NCBI RefSeq assembly: GCF_000802155.2
Contig: NZ_JQGJ02000002.1
Location: 62,001 to 126,000 of the forward strand
Length of the DNA: 64,000 bases
DNA from: Pseudomonas frederiksbergensis
GTDB lineage: Bacteria > Pseudomonadota > Gammaproteobacteria > Pseudomonadales > Pseudomonadaceae
Direction of reading: 5' to 3'
The notes under the pieces are model-generated. The model searched no databases and had not been told where the DNA came from. It was given only the letters and a program-made list of their open reading frames with translations. Within the stretch, counting starts at the first letter, position 1. Every line of letters starts with the position of its first letter. The position numbers were made by a program, and so were the translations under genes. Positions 52,907 to 61,147 of this stretch are shown here, in pieces.

Positions 52907-53571
52907 GGCCATTGTCCGGAAGGTTGCGCGACCAGCCCCAGGGCAACACCGCGCACGGCGGCCTGGGTTCGGTCGGCGGCGCCAAGCTTGCCGATGACCC
53001 GTTCCACGTGGGCCTTCGCGGTGCCGGGGGCGATGCCGAGCTTTTCGCCGATCTCACGGTTGCTGAACCCGCTCGCCACCAGACCGAGCACCTGGCGCTC
53101 GCGAGTTGTCAGCGCCTGGACCTGCGGCGCACCGCTTGCGCCGCGCTCGGCCATGCGCCGTAAGAGGCGGGCGCTGACCGCGCTGTTGAGGGCTTCTTCG
53201 CCCTGGGCGACCCGTTTCAGCGCATCGAGCATCTCGGCACGGCTGGCATCCTTGAGCAAATAACCGACGGCACCTGCCCCAATGGCGGCTTCGAGGTGGT
53301 CGGGACTGTCGTCCATGGTGAAGACCATCACCTTGATCTGTGGCTGGCGCTGCTTGAGGATGCGCGCCGCACCAAGGCCGTTGAGCACCGGCATGCGGAT
53401 ATCGAGGATGGCGATGTCGGGCTGCAACCGCTCACACAGATCGAGTGCCTCCTGGCCGTCGCACGCCTGGCCGACCACTTCGAACCCTTCAATGCCGGCG
53501 AGCATGGAAATGAAACCGGTACGGGTGACTTCGTGATCGTCGGCCAGCAGTAGGCGCACGGGACGGTTCAT
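52903..53571 (-). CDS. NarL/LuxR-type response regulator
   Basis: The 222-residue regulator has a receiver with Asp57 (AILDIRMP) and a C-terminal LuxR helix-turn-helix (ALTTREREVLGLV-type sequence, here [42 protein letters not shown]). It is coupled by ATGA to the upstream sensor kinase, its likely partner. Confidence 0.95.
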   Translation of the reverse strand: MNRPVRLLLADDHEVTRTGFISMLAGIEGFEVVGQACDGQEALDLCERLQPDIAILDIRMPVLNGLGAARILKQRQPQIKVMVFTMDDSPDHLEAAIGAGAVGYLLKDASRAEMLDALKRVAQGEEALNSAVSARLLRRMAERGASGAPQVQALTTRERQVLGLVASGFSNREIGEKLGIAPGTAKAHVERVIGKLGAADRTQAAVRGVALGLVAQPSGQWP

Positions 53572-54803
53572 GGATGTTCTCCTTGGATTGGCAGCGGCAC
53601 GCTGGCCAACAAGTGGGTGCCACCACCGGGTTCGCTGCGACAGTCCAGGTGGCCACCGAGCAGGCTTGCGCGTTCCTGCATGGCCGCCAGGCCCAGGTGG
53701 CTGGAGCCATGGCTTTCAATGGGTGGCTCGAGGGCAAATCCACGGCCATCGTCCTCGACCCGCAACGTGGCCAGCCCGTCACCCACCGTCAAGCCCAGGC
53801 ACACGTGCCGGGCCTGGGCATGCTTGAGGATATTGTTGATGCCTTCCTGGGCGATGCGGAACAGGGCAATCTCGGCGTTTGCCGACAGCCGCGCGGTACT
53901 GTGCCTGGTCCAGTCCACCACCAGTCCGGCTTCGCGCAGGCGATCGGCTTCCTTGTCGATGGCGCTGTACAAGCCAAAATCATCCAGCACATGGGGGCGA
54001 AGGCCGCCAATCAATTGCCGACTCTCGCCGACGCAGCGCTGGGCCAGGTCGAGGATGGCCTGGAGTTCATTGTCCAGTGTCGACGCCATTGGCGAGCAGC
54101 GTCCGGCAAACCCTTGCAGGCGCTGGTGCAGCCCCGCGAGGTTCTGCGCCAGGCCATCATGCAGGTCATAGGCCACGCGCTTGCGTTCGTCTTCCTGGGC
54201 AGTGAACAGTCGATGGACCAGCTCGGACATCGTCCGCTCCCGTGCTTGCAACGCCTGGAGCAGTCGGCTGTTTTCCATGTGCGCCGCCAGCAGCGTCGCG
54301 AGCAATTGCAGTGACTCGATGTCTTCGTTGTCGGGGGCGCCCAAGGGCACGCTGTTGCCCAGCAGCAGGGCGCCGAACACGATGCCGTCCGCACCTCGCA
54401 ACGGCATGCGCAACACCTGCGCCAGGGCTTTGCCCGGGCAGTCCAACCATTGCGGCTCCGGCGCCGAAGGCTGCGCGAGACTGGCCAGCAGGTCGAGTCC
54501 ATCGCCGCTGCCGTGGCTGGCAACGGTCTGCAGCGTGGTGTCCGGCGTCCACTCCAGCAACAGGCCATGGTCCATGGCGACGAAGGCGCACGCTCGCTGC
54601 ACCGCACGCTGGCGCATCTGCGCCAACGGCAGCCGGGTCAGCTCATGGCCGGTACCCAGCAAAAGACCCAGGCGTGCCGCCCGGCTTTGCGACTGGCGAT
54701 ATTGGCTGCGCATCGCCAGGGCGCTGCCTGGGTCATGGGGTGGGCTTTGCAATGGGGGAACTCCAGCGTGGAAGGGCATCGGCCCGTAAGTGATTGGCTT
54801 CAT
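53568..54803 (-). CDS. GAF-domain sensor histidine kinase, NarX-like (HisKA_3)
   Basis: The 411-residue protein has no obvious membrane helix. It has a GAF-like domain (about residues 55-185), a HisKA_3 site with His215 in [20 protein letters not shown], and a C-terminal ATPase with DDGRGFALE and [14 protein letters not shown]. It is the first gene of the four-gene operon. AAGG four bases before the ATG at 54803 supports this start. Confidence 0.92.
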   Translation of the reverse strand: MKPITYGPMPFHAGVPPLQSPPHDPGSALAMRSQYRQSQSRAARLGLLLGTGHELTRLPLAQMRQRAVQRACAFVAMDHGLLLEWTPDTTLQTVASHGSGDGLDLLASLAQPSAPEPQWLDCPGKALAQVLRMPLRGADGIVFGALLLGNSVPLGAPDNEDIESLQLLATLLAAHMENSRLLQALQARERTMSELVHRLFTAQEDERKRVAYDLHDGLAQNLAGLHQRLQGFAGRCSPMASTLDNELQAILDLAQRCVGESRQLIGGLRPHVLDDFGLYSAIDKEADRLREAGLVVDWTRHSTARLSANAEIALFRIAQEGINNILKHAQARHVCLGLTVGDGLATLRVEDDGRGFALEPPIESHGSSHLGLAAMQERASLLGGHLDCRSEPGGGTHLLASVPLPIQGEHP

Positions 54804-54811
54804 TAGACCTT

Positions 54812-54859
54812 GCGATCGGCACCCAGCCTATCTGCCGAATGGCATAGGCGATCGGCACC
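54812..54859. promoter_or_regulatory. Repeat cluster upstream of the two-component operon
   Basis: GCGATCGGCACC occurs at 54812-54823 and again at 54848-54859, flanking a partial inverted repeat CCTATCTGCC/GGCATAGG. It overlaps the leader of the kinase gene on one side and the promoter region of the SnoaL-like gene on the other, so it may bind the LuxR-type regulator. Confidence 0.4.
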
Positions 54860-54927
54860 GGTTGGCCGATGGCGGGCACCGCGTGGACCGGCAAAGTGGG
54901 GCCATTGAAACCCAAAGGAACGCAACG

Positions 54928-55449
54928 ATGAAAATGAAAACCTGTGCCATTGCCGCTTTTTTCCTGCTGGCCGCGCCATTTGTCCAGGCCGTGGAAACCG
55001 TGCCGTTCGTATACCGCACCGTCGCCGAGCTACCGCAAAAGCAAACCGACCGGGAAATTGCGGGGCTGTTCGACCGTTGGAACGTGGCACTGCAAACCGG
55101 CAGCGCCAGCGCCGTGACCGCCCTCTACGCCCCGGATGCGATATTGCAACCGACTGTTTCCAACAAGGTGCGCAGCACTCCAGAACAGATCCAGGACTAC
55201 TTTGTGCACTTCCTGGCAGGCAAGCCGGTCGGCGTGATCAACTACCGGGAGATCCGTCACCTGGGCGCCGACGCGGCGATGGACAGTGGCGTCTACACCT
55301 TCACGCTGACCCAGGCCGACGGTTCCAAACGCGAGGTGCAGGCGCGCTACACCTTCCTTTACGAGCGACTCGACGGGCAGTGGAAGATCATCAACCATCA
55401 CTCGTCGGCCATGCCCGAAGTGCCCAAGACCCTGCACGCAAGCCACTGA
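54928..55449 (+). CDS. Exported SgcJ/EcaC or SnoaL-like (CaMKII-association fold) protein
   Basis: From the ATG at 54928 the product has 173 residues with a signal peptide (TCAIAAFFLLAAPFVQA). The rest matches the NTF2-like fold: EIAGLFDRWNVALQTGSASAVTALYAPDAILQPT, then FVHFLAGKPVGVINYREI and RYTFLYERLDGQWKIINHHSSAMPE. Members bind small molecules or form oligomers. The role is unknown. It precedes the fecI gene but is separated by a Fur box. Confidence 0.85.
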   Translation: MKMKTCAIAAFFLLAAPFVQAVETVPFVYRTVAELPQKQTDREIAGLFDRWNVALQTGSASAVTALYAPDAILQPTVSNKVRSTPEQIQDYFVHFLAGKPVGVINYREIRHLGADAAMDSGVYTFTLTQADGSKREVQARYTFLYERLDGQWKIINHHSSAMPEVPKTLHASH

Positions 55450-55539
55450 GACGGACGGCGCCCTTGTGGTCCAGGGCGCTGATTCATCGACCATCTTCTA
55501 CTGCCTTGTATTAAAGCCTTGGAATAGCCTGCGGATATT

Positions 55540-55558
55540 AATTAGAATCAGTCTCATT
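55540..55558 (+). promoter_or_regulatory. Fur box upstream of the FecI-type sigma gene
   Basis: AATTAGAATCAGTCTCATT differs at two positions from the AATGAGAATCATTCTCATT form of Fur sites and lies 29 bases before the fecI-like start codon. Iron repression of the whole set is inferred. Confidence 0.65.
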
Positions 55559-55587
55559 AGCGACATTCTTGCCCAGGGCTTCTTCAC

Positions 55588-56097
55588 ATGCTTGATGCAG
55601 CAAAGCCGGCGGAGCACGCCCTCCATGCGTTATACCGCGACCACGGCGGTTGGCTGGAAGGTTGGCTGAGGCGTCGCATGGGCAACGCCTGGGATGCCGC
55701 CGACCTGCGCCAGGATACGTTTCTACGGGTGTTGTCCAGCGCCCAACCGCTGGCTGATCTGCAAGAACCGCGCGCTTATCTGCTGACGGTAGGGAAGCGG
55801 CTGTTGAGCAATTTCTATACCCGCCGCAACCTGGAACAAGCCTATCTCGACGCATTGGCGAACCTGCCTGAAGCCTGTGTACCGTCTCCCGAGCAACGCT
55901 GGTTGCTGCTGGAAACCCTCCACGCCTTGGATGAGTTGCTCGATGGCCTGCCGCCGCTGGTGCGCAGGGCATTCTTGTGGAGTCAGCTCGAAGGGCTGGG
56001 CTACCGGGAGATCGCCGAGCGCTTGCAGGTGGCCGAGCGCACCGTCAAGCGCTACATGGCCCAGGCTTATGAGCATTGCCTGTTGGTGGACTTTTGA
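55588..56097 (+). CDS. FecI-type ECF sigma factor
   Basis: The 169-residue protein contains region 2 (HALYRDHGGWLEGWLRRRMGNAWDAADLRQDTFLRVL) and region 4 (LVRRAFLWSQLEGLGYREIAERLQVAERTVKRYMAQAYEHC) of iron-starvation sigma factors. It is followed by an overlapping fecR gene and a transducing TonB receptor, so it should activate that receptor gene when the ligand binds. Confidence 0.94.
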   Translation: MLDAAKPAEHALHALYRDHGGWLEGWLRRRMGNAWDAADLRQDTFLRVLSSAQPLADLQEPRAYLLTVGKRLLSNFYTRRNLEQAYLDALANLPEACVPSPEQRWLLLETLHALDELLDGLPPLVRRAFLWSQLEGLGYREIAERLQVAERTVKRYMAQAYEHCLLVDF

Positions 56098-57041
56098 CTC
56101 GCCAGGCGCTGACGCCCGAGGCCCGCGAAGTGGCCCGGGCAGCGGCCCGGTGGCTGGCGATGATCGAGTCCGGCGAGGAGGGGGTCGACCACGCTGCGCT
56201 GCAACGCTGGCGTGACAGCCACGCCGAGCACGAAGCCGCGTGGCAGAAAGCCCAGCTGTTACGCGAGCGATTTGCCGGGGTGCCGCCTTCATTGGGCATG
56301 GCCACGCTCGATCGTCCGGCACTGTCCCGTCGCGCCGTGCTCAAGCGCGCGTTGGGCGTCGCCGCCCTCGTGCCCACGGCCTGGCTGCTCGGGCGTGAAT
56401 TGCCGCTGGACGTCTGGCGCGCCGACCTGCACACCGCCACCGGCGAGCAACGCCGCTGGACGTTGGCCGATGGCAGCACCCTGCAATTGAACACCGATAG
56501 CGCCGTGGACCTGGATCTCAAGGCCCGCCGCTTGGTGCTGGTGCGCGGTGAGATATCCCTCAAGGCCGCTGGTACCGTGCCTTTGACAGTGCAAGGCCCG
56601 TACGGCGTCATCACGATCAATCGAGGCGAAGCGTGCATCCGCCTGGATGAACGCACCTGCCATGCTTCGGTGCTCAGCGGCGAGCTGCAGCTAACACCGT
56701 TGCGCGGTCCGTTGGTGACCTTGGAAGCCGGGCAGCAAATCGATCTGCACGCCACGGGCGCGGGGCCGGTCAGCGGCTTCGACGTCGCGCAATTGGGCTG
56801 GCGTGACGGCGTGCTCGTGGCACAGAACCAACGCCTGGGGGACTTCCTGCGTGAGCTGGACCGTTATCGCCCGGGCGTGTTGCGCTGGGACCCGGCACTG
56901 GAATCGCTTCGCGTCACCGGTAGCTTCCGCCTGGACAATACCGATCGCATCCTTGCGCTGCTCTCGGCCAGCCTGCCCTTGGAGGTGCAGATGCGTACTC
57001 GCTATTGGGTCACGTTGACGCCACGCAAAAATATCGCCTGA
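56094..57041 (+). CDS. FecR-type anti-sigma/signal transducer
   Basis: A TTG at 56094 overlaps the fecI stop codon (TTGA) and gives 315 residues. The N-terminal part (EAREVARAAARWLAMIESGEEG, LQRWRDSHAEHEAAWQKAQ) is the DUF4880 sigma-contact region. A membrane helix follows (RALGVAALVPTAWLLG), then the periplasmic FecR domain (RRWTLADGSTLQLNTDSAVDL) and a C-terminal STN-contact part. Other in-frame starts upstream (TTG 56076) are possible. Confidence 0.92.
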   Translation: MTRQALTPEAREVARAAARWLAMIESGEEGVDHAALQRWRDSHAEHEAAWQKAQLLRERFAGVPPSLGMATLDRPALSRRAVLKRALGVAALVPTAWLLGRELPLDVWRADLHTATGEQRRWTLADGSTLQLNTDSAVDLDLKARRLVLVRGEISLKAAGTVPLTVQGPYGVITINRGEACIRLDERTCHASVLSGELQLTPLRGPLVTLEAGQQIDLHATGAGPVSGFDVAQLGWRDGVLVAQNQRLGDFLRELDRYRPGVLRWDPALESLRVTGSFRLDNTDRILALLSASLPLEVQMRTRYWVTLTPRKNIA

Positions 57042-57108
57042 AGCCTGTCCCTTTTTTTGTCTCGCTTGTCATTCCTGGCAACTGAACAAAAAACGAGAGC
57101 GTTCTCCA

Positions 57109-59547
57109 ATGTCCGCAGTCACACCGTTGCACCTACGCCCGGCCATCGCCGGTCGGCGTCCGCTGTTGCGCCACCCTTTGTTGAAGCTGGGCTTGCTGCT
57201 GAGCCTGAGCGCCAGTGCGTTGTTGGTAACGCCCAGCCAGGCAGAAGAAAGCGCCCGGCGCAGCTATCAAGTGCCCGCCGGCAGCCTGGGGTCGGCACTG
57301 ACCCGCTTCGCTGGACAGGCGGGGGTCAATCTGTCGGTGGACCCGGCCCTGGTCAGCGGTCGCGACAGCGCCGGCCTCTCCGGTGAGTACGGTGTGCAGG
57401 ACGGCTTTGCGCGGTTGCTGCAAGGGTCCGGCCTGCAATTGCAAGCCGTCGGGGAGCAGGCGTACATCCTGGTCCCGGCACCCGAAGGCAGCAGCCTGCA
57501 ATTGGCCCCTACCTCGATCCTCGGCACCACCGGTTCGGCGGGTGGGGAACCCTATGCGGGTGGCCAGGTCGCCCGGCGTGGTTCCCAGGGGTTGCTCGGT
57601 TCGCGGGACTTCATGGACACCCAGTTCAGCATGACGACCTACACCGGCGAGACGGTAAAGAACCTGCAGGCACGGACCTTGGGCGACTTGATCGCCAGCG
57701 ACCCTTCGGTGCGCGCCACCAACCCGGCGGGCGGTCGCTATGAACAATTCACCATCCGAGGGTTGAGCCTGTTCAACAGCGACGTTGCCTATAACGGCCT
57801 CTACGGCCTCTTGCCGACCTACACGATCGATATGGAAATGGCCGATCGCGTCGACATCCTCAAGGGGCCGACCCAGCTCATCAACGGGATTTCGCCGCGT
57901 GGCAGCGTCGGCGGGGGGATCAACGTGGTGCCCAAGCGCGCCACCGACCAGCCGATCACCTCCATCACGGGCAGCTACGCCTCCGACAGCCAACCCGGCG
58001 CTGCCGTGGATGTGGGCCGCCGTTTCGGCGAAGACAACCAGTTCGGTGTCCGTTTCAACGGGGTGAAACAGTCCGGCGACACGGATTGGGATCATCAAAG
58101 CGTGGACCGCGAGATGGCGGTGCTGGGCCTGGACTTTCGTGGCGAGCGCCTGCGCCTTTCCACCGACATCGGCCACACCGAGCGTGATACCGATGCGCCC
58201 CAGGAGCGCGTCCAGGTGGCGGCCGCGGCGCCGATTCCCCACGCCAGCGACGTGCGTCGCAACTACGCGCAGCATTGGAGCAAGGCGCGTACCGAGGACA
58301 CCTTCGGCGCGGTGAACGCCGAGTACGATGTCAACGATTCCGTGATGCTTTATGGCGGGGCGGGAGCCCGCAAGAGTCATCACGATTTCCTGCGGCACAA
58401 CGTTTCGGTCAGCAACGCCGCGGGCGACTTCACCGTGTCGCCCCGGGACTTCACGCGTGATGAAGATGTCCGCACCGCCAACGCCGGCGTACGCAACTGG
58501 TTCCATACCGGGCCGGTGAGCCACGAGGTCAACCTGGCCGCCAGTTATTTCTACATGGATTTCGAAAACGGCGGCGCCCGATACGCCAACGGCCGCAGCA
58601 ACCTGTACGACGCGGTGCAGACACCCACGCCGAACGTGCCCACGCGCCCGGATCCGAAGGTCTACACGGAGAACCACTTCAGCGGCGTCGCCCTGTCCGA
58701 CACCCTGGGATTGTTCGATGACCGGTTGCTGTTGACCCTCGGCGCCCGCTGGCAGCGCGTGGAGGTGGACGATTGGTCCGATGGCGTCAAGGGCCCCACG
58801 GCCTATGACGAAGAAAAGGTCTCGCCGTCGGGCGGCATCCTGTTCAAGGCGACCGACAGGCTGTCCCTTTATGCCAATTACATGGAGGGCTTGAGCCAGG
58901 GCAAGATCGCGCCGACATCTGCCGATAACAGTGACGAAATTTTCCCGCCGTTCATCAGTCGCCAGATCGAAGTCGGCGCCAAGTATGATGCCGGTGCGCT
59001 CGCGGTGACCGCCGCGGTGTTCCGGATCAAACAGCCGGCCTATGCCACCGATGCCACGACAAACCTGTTCGGCCCGAACGGCAAACGGGAAAATACCGGT
59101 GTGGAATTGAGCGTATTCGGTGAACCGCTCAAAGGCGTGCGCCTGCTCGGGGGCTTGATGTACATCGACAGCGAATTGACCGACACCACCAACCCCGCCT
59201 TCGACGGCAACCGGGCGCCGGCCACGCCGGAGTACAACATTAACCTCGGCGCGGAATGGGACGTGCCGACGGTGCAGGGGCTGACGCTGACCAGCCGGGG
59301 CATCTATTCCAGCTCCCAGTATCTGGATCCGTCCAATACCAAAAAGATCGATTCGTGGGAGCGCTTCGACGTTGGCGCGCGGTATGCCTTCAAGGTGGAT
59401 GACAAGAACATCACGTTGCGCGCCAATATCGAGAACGTTGCGGACAAGCGTTATTGGAGCTCGGCGGGGGCTTCGGATGACAGCGAGCCGGGGTTGACCT
59501 TGGCGACCCCTCGCACCTACCTGGTTTCGGCCACTGTCGATTTCTGA
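57109..59547 (+). CDS. TonB-dependent siderophore receptor with STN signalling domain
   Basis: The 812-residue protein has a signal peptide ending PSQAEE and an STN domain at about residues 50-125 (SYQVPAGSLGSALTRFAGQAGVNLSV, GLQLQAVGEQAYILVP), the part that contacts FecR. Plug (TLGDLIASDPSVRATNPAGGRYEQFTIRGLSL, LLKGPTQLINGISPRGSVGGGINVVPKR-type motif) and barrel follow, ending VDF. It resembles siderophore receptors of the ferrichrome/hydroxamate class, but the ligand is uncertain. Confidence 0.94.
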   Translation: MSAVTPLHLRPAIAGRRPLLRHPLLKLGLLLSLSASALLVTPSQAEESARRSYQVPAGSLGSALTRFAGQAGVNLSVDPALVSGRDSAGLSGEYGVQDGFARLLQGSGLQLQAVGEQAYILVPAPEGSSLQLAPTSILGTTGSAGGEPYAGGQVARRGSQGLLGSRDFMDTQFSMTTYTGETVKNLQARTLGDLIASDPSVRATNPAGGRYEQFTIRGLSLFNSDVAYNGLYGLLPTYTIDMEMADRVDILKGPTQLINGISPRGSVGGGINVVPKRATDQPITSITGSYASDSQPGAAVDVGRRFGEDNQFGVRFNGVKQSGDTDWDHQSVDREMAVLGLDFRGERLRLSTDIGHTERDTDAPQERVQVAAAAPIPHASDVRRNYAQHWSKARTEDTFGAVNAEYDVNDSVMLYGGAGARKSHHDFLRHNVSVSNAAGDFTVSPRDFTRDEDVRTANAGVRNWFHTGPVSHEVNLAASYFYMDFENGGARYANGRSNLYDAVQTPTPNVPTRPDPKVYTENHFSGVALSDTLGLFDDRLLLTLGARWQRVEVDDWSDGVKGPTAYDEEKVSPSGGILFKATDRLSLYANYMEGLSQGKIAPTSADNSDEIFPPFISRQIEVGAKYDAGALAVTAAVFRIKQPAYATDATTNLFGPNGKRENTGVELSVFGEPLKGVRLLGGLMYIDSELTDTTNPAFDGNRAPATPEYNINLGAEWDVPTVQGLTLTSRGIYSSSQYLDPSNTKKIDSWERFDVGARYAFKVDDKNITLRANIENVADKRYWSSAGASDDSEPGLTLATPRTYLVSATVDF

Positions 59548-59586
59548 GCAGGGTTTAAATACGCCCCGGCTTGGTATTCCCCTCAC

Positions 59587-59628
59587 TCCGGCATTGCTCC
59601 GCGGGCCCACCGCGCAATGCCGGATTTT
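59587..59628 (+). terminator. Terminator after the siderophore receptor gene
   Basis: TCCGGCATTG at 59587 pairs with CAATGCCGGA at 59615, with an inner CGCGG/CCGCG stem, followed by TTTT. Confidence 0.75.
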
Positions 59629-59637
59629 GACATGTTC

Positions 59638-59655
59638 CTGTCAGTCACCGGTCAC
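59638..59655 (+). promoter_or_regulatory. Candidate PHO box for the DUF2790 gene
   Basis: CTGTCAGTCACCGGTCAC matches the PHO-box half-sites at 12 of 14 positions; a weaker third half-site ACGTCAG follows at 59660. TAGAGT at 59678, 18 bases after that third site, resembles the receptor-gene -10 TAGCGT and shares its CCTAG context. The -10 does not fit the second half-site, so this is weaker than the other PHO boxes. Confidence 0.5.
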
Positions 59656-59719
59656 CTTGACGTCAGCGTCCCCCTCCTAGAGTGCAACCACCATCCCGGT
59701 CAGGACAGTGGAGTCCACC

Positions 59720-59980
59720 ATGAACATTCAAACCTTCTCGGTCGCCAGCCTGCTGGCAGTGATCACGTTGAGCGGTTCGCCCCTGTTCGCCAAAGAACAG
59801 ACCCAAGCCCCTGCCTACGAATACGGCATGCCACTGGACATCGCCCAGGCCATTCGTATCGAGGAACCGAAATCAACCGTATGCGAAGTCGGGCAGGCAA
59901 CGATGACCTACGTCGACACGCAGGGGGAGATTCGTCACGTCAGCTTCCTCCAGCAGACAGACGCCTGCTCCGTCCAGTAA
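59720..59980 (+). CDS. Small exported DUF2790 protein
   Basis: The 86-residue product (ATG at 59720, GGAG upstream) has a signal peptide (FSVASLLAVITLSGSPLFA) and a mature part of about 60 residues. YGMPLDIAQAIRIEEP and CEVGQATMTYVDTQGEIRHVSFLQQTDAC are typical of the Pseudomonas DUF2790 family. Two cysteines (in TVCEVG and TDACSVQ) may form a disulfide. Function unknown; a PHO box upstream suggests phosphate control. Confidence 0.85.
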   Translation: MNIQTFSVASLLAVITLSGSPLFAKEQTQAPAYEYGMPLDIAQAIRIEEPKSTVCEVGQATMTYVDTQGEIRHVSFLQQTDACSVQ

Positions 59981-60022
59981 GCCCGGCCGCGCCGGTTCGC
60001 CATCCAACCAAGGAACTCAATC

Positions 60023-61078
60023 ATGTGGAATAAAACAATCACTCCCGCAGGCGGCCTTTTGCACACCATGAGCCAGCTCATGCGGCGAACCCGAACATTG
60101 ACGGCCGGTATCGCGCTGCTCAGTGCGATGAGTATCGAAGCATCGGGTCGTGTCGCGCCGAAACCCGACTGGTCGACCAACGACATGCCCTCCCAGAAGG
60201 GCCGGATTGTCCTGGTGACCGGCGGCACCAGCGGCATGGGCTATGAGGATGCGCTGGCCTTGGCGCGTGCGGGGGCCGAGGTGATCATCGCTGCGCGCAA
60301 TCCGGAGCGGGGCGCGGAGGCGATCAAGCGTATCCGCGAGGTCGTGCCCGACGCCAAGTTGCAGTTCGAGTCGGTGGACCTGGCCAACCTGTCATCGGTG
60401 CGCGGCCTGGCCGAGCGTCTCAACCAGAGGCTGCCGCGCCTGGACGTGCTGATCAATAATGCAGCGATCATGGCGCCGCCCGAGCGGGGCACATCCGCCG
60501 ATGGCTTCGAGCTTCAGTTGGCAACCAACTACCTCGGACACTTCGCGCTGACCGGCCTGCTGGTTCCGCTGCTACGGCAAAGTGACGATCCCCGCGTGGT
60601 GAGCCTTTCCAGCATTGCGGCCACCCGCGGCGCGGTGAATTTCGATGACCTGCAAGCCGAGCAGAAGTACGACCCTTATGCGGCCTACGCGCAGTCGAAA
60701 CTGGCCGTCCTGCAGTGGTCGTTCGCGCTGCAACGGCGCAGTGACGCGCAGAAATGGGGTATCCGCAGCATCGCCGCGCATCCTGGCGTGGCCGTCACCG
60801 AACTGGTCGCCCGCGGGCCCGGGGTCAACAGTGAGTTTGGCCAGCGCTGGGCGAAGGATCGCGAGGCCTACCATTCCGCGGCACAAGGGGCACTGCCCAC
60901 GCTGTACGCGGCCACCGCCGAGCAGGCCGTTGGCGGTGCGTACTACGGCCCGACCGGAGATGACGAAAAACGCGGTCCGCTGGGGTTCGCCAAAACGCCA
61001 CCGACCGCGACCAACGAAGCGGATGCCGAACGGCTCTGGGCCACCTCCGAGCGCCTGACCGGCGTTACCTATCGCTGA
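60023..61078 (+). CDS. SDR oxidoreductase (retinol dehydrogenase-like) with N-terminal leader
   Basis: The 351-residue enzyme has VLVTGGTSGMGYEDALALARAG as cofactor motif, VLINNAAIM as the NAG-type motif, and YAAYAQSKLAVLQ as the YxxxK site. This matches the WW-oxidoreductase/retinol-dehydrogenase branch of SDRs. About 55 residues precede the core, including a hydrophobic stretch (LTAGIALLSAMSIEASG), which may be a signal or anchor. AAGGAA upstream supports this start. Substrate unknown. Confidence 0.88.
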   Translation: MWNKTITPAGGLLHTMSQLMRRTRTLTAGIALLSAMSIEASGRVAPKPDWSTNDMPSQKGRIVLVTGGTSGMGYEDALALARAGAEVIIAARNPERGAEAIKRIREVVPDAKLQFESVDLANLSSVRGLAERLNQRLPRLDVLINNAAIMAPPERGTSADGFELQLATNYLGHFALTGLLVPLLRQSDDPRVVSLSSIAATRGAVNFDDLQAEQKYDPYAAYAQSKLAVLQWSFALQRRSDAQKWGIRSIAAHPGVAVTELVARGPGVNSEFGQRWAKDREAYHSAAQGALPTLYAATAEQAVGGAYYGPTGDDEKRGPLGFAKTPPTATNEADAERLWATSERLTGVTYR

Positions 61079-61147
61079 TCCGACCCCCGGCGCGGGCGTT
61101 CGTCTCGCGCCTATCCTCTGGCCTGTCGCCGTCTCCCTGGAGTTTCC

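Noticed and set aside
55458..55479. Terminator after the SnoaL-like gene
   Set aside because: GCGCCC and GGGCGC can pair over six bases, but the loop is ten bases and there is no T-run.
57133..59610. 825-codon antisense frame under the siderophore receptor
   Set aside because: The sense frame has signal peptide, STN, plug and barrel; the antisense product has no recognisable domain.
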